A stretch of 64,000 nucleotides of DNA from Pseudodesulfovibrio nedwellii (GTDB lineage: Bacteria; Desulfobacterota; Desulfovibrionia; Desulfovibrionales; Desulfovibrionaceae): positions 1,297,501 to 1,361,500 of the forward strand of contig NZ_AP026709.1 in the NCBI RefSeq assembly GCF_027923765.1, written 5' to 3'. Numbering within the stretch: the stretch's first letter is position 1; each line of letters starts with the position of its first letter. The position numbers were made by a program, and so were the translations under genes. The notes under the pieces were generated by a model. That model saw only the letters and a program-made list of their open reading frames with translations. It did no database searches and was not told where the DNA came from. Below, one piece after another: positions 59,985 through 64,000 of the stretch.

Positions 59985-61940
59985 ATGACAAAACGAAATA
60001 TTTATTTAGAAACAATTGCGCCTGAAAAAGCGGTCAGGAACGCCAAGGAAGCATTGGACCGCAAGGCCCTGATGGAAACCGAAACGATCCCCACGCACGA
60101 GGCTGCCGGACGAGTCACTGCCGGGCCGATCTTCGCAAAATGCTCTTCTCCAACTTTTCACGCTGCGGCCATGGACGGCATCGCCATTCAGGCCGAATCG
60201 ACATTCGCTGCCCGAGAAGATGAACCCGTGGTCTTGAACCACCCGGATCAATTCCAGTTCGTCAACACAGGCAACCCGATGCCTGACGGAACTAATGCGG
60301 TCGTCATGATCGAAAACGTCGTACAAAAAGATGAAATGACGGTCCTTGTCGATACTCCGGCTTTTCCGTGGCAACATGTCAGACGCATCGGAGAAGACAT
60401 CGTTGCTACCGAACTGCTTATCCCACAAAATCGCGAGCTAACGCCTTCAGACATCGGTGCTCTGCTTTCAGCAGGTATTTATGAAATTGAGGTCAGGGAA
60501 AAGGTCAAGGTCGTCTTCCTGCCCACAGGCGATGAAGTGCTCAACTTTCTGGACAAACCCGAGCCACAGGCCGGACAGGTCATCGAATCAAACTCGCAGG
60601 TATTCAAGGCATATGCAGACTCGTGGGGCGTTGACGCATCATGGTCGTCCCCTGTCCCGGATAACGAAGAGACACTCCGCACCGCTGTCATGGATGGACT
60701 CAAAAAAGGTTGTCACGTCGTCATCGTCGGCGCTGGATCGAGCGCAGGCAGTAAGGATTATTCAAAACGGGTCTTCGAATCAATCGGATCGGTATTGGTC
60801 CACGGCATTTCCGTCATGCCGGGAAAACCGACCCTGCTCGCCGTGACAGACGAACGAAGTGGATACCCGGGACGTTTGCTTGTGGGCGCACCTGGCTACC
60901 CGGTATCCGCCATTGTCTGCCATGAAAAAATCCTCGGCCCCATCATCCACTGGCTCATGGGCAAAGCCCTCACTGACCGACATATGGCAGACATTACGCT
61001 GGCACGAAAAACTCCATCGAAAGCCGGCATGCGGGAAGCCATCCGACTGGCCGCAGGTCGCATCGGTGACAAAATCGTGGCCGCACCGCTTGCTCGCGGA
61101 GCCGGCATGATCACCACCATGACCAAGGCGCAAGCCGTGGCTTATATCCCGGAAGAAGTAGAAGGCGTAGAACAGGGAGACTCCCTGAATGCGGAACTGT
61201 TGGTTCCAAAGGATGATCTTAATCGAGTGTTGGTACATGTGGGCAGCCACGACAACACGATCGATCTGCTCGCTAATGAACTTATGGGTTTATCGGTCCC
61301 CATGCGTCTGGTCTCCAGCCATGCCGGTTCCATGGGCGGCCTGACCGCACTCAAGGCAGGATCAGCCCTGTTTGCAGGTACACATCTGTTCGACCCGGAA
61401 ACCGGAGATTTCAACTTCCCGTTTCTTGACCGCTATCTGCCCGATCTGGACGTGACCGTGGTCAACCTCGCCATCCGACATCAAGGTCTCATCGTCGGCA
61501 AAGGCAACCCGCTCGGTATTCAGGGTGTAGCCGACTTGACTCGCGAAGACGTGATCTTCATCAACCGTCAACGCGGGGCCGGAACCAGAATTCTTCTGGA
61601 CCATCACCTCAAGGAAGCAAGCATCAATCCACGTGATGTACAAGGATATGACAACGAAGAGTTCACGCACATGGCCGTAGCCGTCAACATCCTGACCGGC
61701 GCAGCTTCCTGCGGTCTGGGCATATTTGCCGCAGCCAAGGCTCTGGACCTCGACTTCGTGCCACTGGCACATGAACGGTATGACCTGATCATTCCCACAG
61801 CATACATCAACGATGAGCGCATACAAACGCTCATCGCCACAATCCGCAAGGATGAAGTCAAAGCAAAGATCCAAGATCTCGGCGGATATGAAACTGATTT
61901 GACCGGCCTTGAAATGGCGCCGGGCATCGGACTGGGATAA
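59985..61940 (+). CDS. moeA: MoeA-type molybdopterin protein fused to a PBP-like domain
   Basis: This 651-residue fusion inserts molybdenum or tungsten into molybdopterin. Residues 1 to about 410 are MoeA, with AAMDGIAIQAEST, NTGNPMPDGTNAVV and the VLPTGDEVL-type and GVSV-type GISVMPGKPTL segments. The C-terminal 230 residues are a periplasmic-binding-protein-like fold (SSHAGSMGGLTALKAGSALFAGTH, RQRGAGTRILLDHHL) but with no signal peptide, so it works inside the cell, perhaps as a molybdate or effector sensor. AAGGAG precedes ATG 59985. The csp gene converges 1 nt after the stop. Confidence 0.93.
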   Translation: MTKRNIYLETIAPEKAVRNAKEALDRKALMETETIPTHEAAGRVTAGPIFAKCSSPTFHAAAMDGIAIQAESTFAAREDEPVVLNHPDQFQFVNTGNPMPDGTNAVVMIENVVQKDEMTVLVDTPAFPWQHVRRIGEDIVATELLIPQNRELTPSDIGALLSAGIYEIEVREKVKVVFLPTGDEVLNFLDKPEPQAGQVIESNSQVFKAYADSWGVDASWSSPVPDNEETLRTAVMDGLKKGCHVVIVGAGSSAGSKDYSKRVFESIGSVLVHGISVMPGKPTLLAVTDERSGYPGRLLVGAPGYPVSAIVCHEKILGPIIHWLMGKALTDRHMADITLARKTPSKAGMREAIRLAAGRIGDKIVAAPLARGAGMITTMTKAQAVAYIPEEVEGVEQGDSLNAELLVPKDDLNRVLVHVGSHDNTIDLLANELMGLSVPMRLVSSHAGSMGGLTALKAGSALFAGTHLFDPETGDFNFPFLDRYLPDLDVTVVNLAIRHQGLIVGKGNPLGIQGVADLTREDVIFINRQRGAGTRILLDHHLKEASINPRDVQGYDNEEFTHMAVAVNILTGAASCGLGIFAAAKALDLDFVPLAHERYDLIIPTAYINDERIQTLIATIRKDEVKAKIQDLGGYETDLTGLEMAPGIGLG

Positions 61941-61941
61941 T

Positions 61942-62172
61942 CTAAAGTAACGTCGACGGGGAGCCGTCGTTCTTAAGGCGGACATCAACCGCCTTGGGAC
62001 CGGTTTCCTCGTCGATCAGACCAAAGGTCACATATTCGCCCGGTTCCAAGGTCTGAAACCCATCACGAACTATTTCGGTATAGTGAACAAAAACATCATG
62101 TCCGTCTTCATCGACAATGAATCCAAACCCTTTCTGTTCGTTAAACCAAGTCACTTCGCCTTCACACCGCAC
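61942..62172 (-). CDS. Cold-shock-domain protein
   Basis: This 76-residue single cold-shock domain binds single-stranded RNA. RNP1 is KGFGFIV and RNP2 is DVFVHYT; the rest fits the five-strand barrel. It starts at GTG 62172 with GGAGG 5 nt upstream. Its stop lies 1 nt from the moeA stop on the other strand. Confidence 0.93.
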   Translation of the reverse strand: MRCEGEVTWFNEQKGFGFIVDEDGHDVFVHYTEIVRDGFQTLEPGEYVTFGLIDEETGPKAVDVRLKNDGSPSTLL

Positions 62173-62264
62173 GGCAGCCTCCGATGAGTTGATGTATAAA
62201 CATTACTCGTTGATCAGCATATTTGCAATGTGAATGGCGCATTGTTCCAGATACACTGAAACAA

Positions 62265-62486
62265 CTAGGAAGCAGTTTCCTTGTTTTCTTCAGCAGTATC
62301 ATCAACGGTATCTTGAGAATCTTCTTCGACGGCACCTTCGACGGCTTCGCCGTTTTCTTCGCCATCTTCTGCCGTATCAAATGGTTCCTGCGCCTTTGCC
62401 AACTTGCGCTGTTTCTTCTCTTCTTTCTTCTTTTTCTTAGCCAATTCTTTCTGACGCTTTGCGAACTTGTAATTGGGCTTTGCCAA
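62265..62486 (-). CDS. Small Lys-rich/Glu-rich protein
   Basis: This 73-residue protein opens with a Lys-rich helix (RQKELAKKKKKEEKKQRK) and ends in an acidic, disordered tail. Short proteins with this opening are widespread in proteobacteria and have no known function. It starts at TTG 62486, with AAGGAG 6 nt upstream. It lies downstream of the RRM gene, after a terminator. Confidence 0.75.
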   Translation of the reverse strand: MAKPNYKFAKRQKELAKKKKKEEKKQRKLAKAQEPFDTAEDGEENGEAVEGAVEEDSQDTVDDTAEENKETAS

Positions 62487-62539
62487 GACGATCTCCTTGT
62501 AAAAATATGTCCGATTCTGAAAGAATCAGATAAAAGAAC

Positions 62540-62569
62540 CCGTCCCTCCCGAAAGAGAGACGGGCTTTT
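62540..62569 (-). terminator. Terminator of the RRM-protein gene
   Basis: CCCGTCCCTC and GAGAGACGGG pair with one mismatch around a 6-nt loop; reading leftwards TTCTTTTATC follows. Confidence 0.8.
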
Positions 62570-62598
62570 ATAGCCAGCTTACGCTTGAAAGCGAAAAA

Positions 62599-62865
62599 CT
62601 ACCAGCGGGGACGCTCCACGCGGGGCTTTGCTTCGTTGACCTTGATGTTACGGCCGCCGAAATCCTTGCCGTCCAGAGCTTCGATAGCTTCCAAAGCGCC
62701 GGAGTCATCATCCATTTCGACAAAACCAAAGCCGCGGGGGCGACCGGTTTCACGGTCTTCGATCAATTTGACAGAAGAAACCTGACCGTATGCTTCGAAA
62801 GCAGCACGGACTTCGTCTTCGGTTGCGGACCAGGGCAGATTGCCGACGTAGATGTTCTTGGACAT
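62599..62865 (-). CDS. RRM-type RNA-binding protein
   Basis: This 88-residue single RNA-recognition motif is of the bacterial Rbp type. RNP2 is IYVGNLPW and RNP1 is RGFGFVEM, with KVNEAKPR at the end. Such proteins are often cold-induced. AGGAG lies 7 nt before ATG 62865. A strong hairpin lies in its leader. It is one of two small RNA-binding proteins (with the cold-shock protein) within 1 kb. Confidence 0.94.
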   Translation of the reverse strand: MSKNIYVGNLPWSATEDEVRAAFEAYGQVSSVKLIEDRETGRPRGFGFVEMDDDSGALEAIEALDGKDFGGRNIKVNEAKPRVERPRW

Positions 62866-62915
62866 AATAAACTCCTGAAAAGTGATATGATGCAGATGCA
62901 CCGATAAATAAAGAA

Positions 62916-62948
62916 AGAAGCAGTGTACACGATGCGCACACTGCTTCT
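62916..62948 (-). promoter_or_regulatory. 11-bp perfect hairpin in the RRM-gene leader
   Basis: AGAAGCAGTGT and ACACTGCTTCT pair perfectly around 11 nt, about 50 nt before the RRM start; reading leftwards TTCTTTATTTATC follows. It could be a leader attenuator or thermosensor. Upstream near 63054 is a TTGACA box with no clear -10. Confidence 0.55.
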
Positions 62949-63107
62949 CGATATACCTGTTCTATTTCCAACCAGCACCGGCCAACATTTAGACCTCGCC
63001 CCCATGGGCTTCACTGGTACATTCATGAGGACAGTTTGTTAAAAAACGGGAGATGTCAAGTGTTTTTTTAAATTTATTCATTTCACTTAAAAAAAAGTTT
63101 TATCCAA

Positions 63108-64000
63108 TTATCCTATGCCGTATTCAGCACGCAGTCCACTAAACCGCAACCGGCCTTGCTTCAACATCAACACGCGATTAAGAGCTGGCACCCTGTCATC
63201 AGCATGATGCGTAACAAGGACAAGAGGGGTCCCAGACTCTGCCAGCCGTTGAATAATATCTCTCATAAATGCGCGAGAGCCGCTGTCCAACCCTGATAAA
63301 GGCTCATCCAGCAATAGCAGCTTCGGCCCCGGAGCCATTGCTCGTGCCAAAAAGACTCTTCTCTGTTGACCATATGACATATGACGCAATCGCCGAGACT
63401 CAAATCCAGTCAGCCCAACCATTTCGAGCCACTGTGCCGCCCCGAGCTTTTCTTGACCCGTCGGTTCGTCCAACATCCCCACGCTCCCACGATAACCGGA
63501 CATGACAGTTTCTTCCGCCGTCACCTCCCACCCCAGTTCACGCGCATAGTTAGCCTGAAGGTCCGGCGACACAACACCAATCAAGGGACGCGCCTCATCC
63601 ATGGTCATGCCGCCCAACCGCTGAATCACGCCCACACCCTCTTCATCATCTGCATATGGCGCAATCTCACTCATGATCAATTTGAGCAACGTGGATTTCC
63701 CTGCACCATTTGCACCGACCACCATCCAATTCTCACCGGGCAATATCTCCCAGTCAATGGAATGTAGGATACGTGATCCGTCCTGTACCACCGAAACATG
63801 TTCCATACGCAGAAGATATTCCATATTCGAATCGGAAGCTGTCACAGGCAAATCACAAGCCACAAGATCCGGTGCACTGGCCTGCAATGCCAACAAGGCT
63901 TCATCCCTGCCGCCTTCCGATATGATTATACCCCGATCAAGAATTATGGCGTGCGCAATGCACTCCGGCAAGTCTCCAGCTCGGTGCGCGACACACACCA
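63108..64000 (-). CDS. Tandem ABC ATPase (ModF-like), N-terminus beyond window
   Basis: The right edge cuts this gene; 297 codons are visible. The first 30 residues (VAHRAGDLPECIAHAIILDRG) are the end of a first ABC domain, and a complete second domain follows: Walker A GANGAGKST, the signature MSYGQQRR and Walker B LLLLDEPLSGLD. Two ABC domains in one chain without membrane helices is the ModF/PhrA layout, linked to molybdate in some bacteria. The transporter it serves is not visible. Confidence 0.88.
   Translation of the reverse strand, partial: VCVAHRAGDLPECIAHAIILDRGIIISEGGRDEALLALQASAPDLVACDLPVTASDSNMEYLLRMEHVSVVQDGSRILHSIDWEILPGENWMVVGANGAGKSTLLKLIMSEIAPYADDEEGVGVIQRLGGMTMDEARPLIGVVSPDLQANYARELGWEVTAEETVMSGYRGSVGMLDEPTGQEKLGAAQWLEMVGLTGFESRRLRHMSYGQQRRVFLARAMAPGPKLLLLDEPLSGLDSGSRAFMRDIIQRLAESGTPLVLVTHHADDRVPALNRVLMLKQGRLRFSGLRAEYGIG

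Overview
The window reads as chromosomal DNA of a motile, anaerobic, Gram-negative bacterium of the Desulfovibrionales (Pseudodesulfovibrio/Desulfovibrio type). This is an inference from gene content, not from a marker gene. The supporting traits are a PurH split into two separate genes, a menaquinone-linked ETF/acyl-CoA dehydrogenase cluster, a small ferredoxin with an Asp in its first cluster motif, a sigma-54 flagellar operon, a MoeA fused to a periplasmic-binding-protein-like domain, and dispersed 'GCCTCCGGCGG' hairpin repeats. I saw no rRNA, prophage, insertion sequence or CRISPR array. One tRNA gene (Val, GAC) is present.

Layout. 0-4 kb: a partial multi-PAS sigma-54 activator with a degenerate receiver (minus), a small Cys-containing protein, a CheY-like receiver and an exported cyclophilin. 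4-11.5 kb: an acyl-CoA ligase carrying an unusual run of 11-residue repeats, an amino-acid racemase-azlD-azlC operon divergent from a MocR-type regulator, a RarD-like permease, a second receiver and a rhodanese. 11.5-18 kb: a four-gene acyl-CoA oxidation cluster (acyl-CoA dehydrogenase, ETF-quinone oxidoreductase, EtfB, EtfA) with a divergent EtfA. 18-24 kb: a giant class I adenylate cyclase with HEAT-like and pentapeptide-repeat domains, then an NhaC-type antiporter. 24-37 kb: housekeeping genes (holB, purA, the AICAR transformylase half of purH, an RNase II-like enzyme, plsY, CDF transporter, hflX, the IMP cyclohydrolase half of purH) with a chemoreceptor and a SemiSWEET.

37.6-44.6 kb: a TPR gene and, divergently, flgB-flgC-fliE-fliF-fliG-fliH-fliI. 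Both directions have a sigma-54 (-24/-12) promoter. 44.6-54.9 kb: an AsmA-like protein, then the translation block thrS-infC-rpmI-rplT-pheS-pheT, an NlpC/P60-like gene, merR, and tRNA-Val upstream of thrS. infC begins at AUA, and hflX appears to begin at AUC. 55-64 kb: a HEAT-like protein, a three-gene operon (YkgJ Cys-cluster protein, unknown 121-aa protein, TPR protein), ferredoxin, M29 aminopeptidase, MoeA-PBP, cold-shock protein, Lys-rich protein, RRM RNA-binding protein and a partial ModF-like tandem ABC ATPase.

The most distinctive points are the cyclase fusion, the acyl-CoA ligase 11-mer insert, the divergent EtfA in a complete acyl-CoA-to-quinone cluster, the non-AUG starts, the paired sigma-54 promoters, and the structured repeats around hflX and in the ETF cluster. 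All function calls rest on motif recognition by eye; no database search was run.
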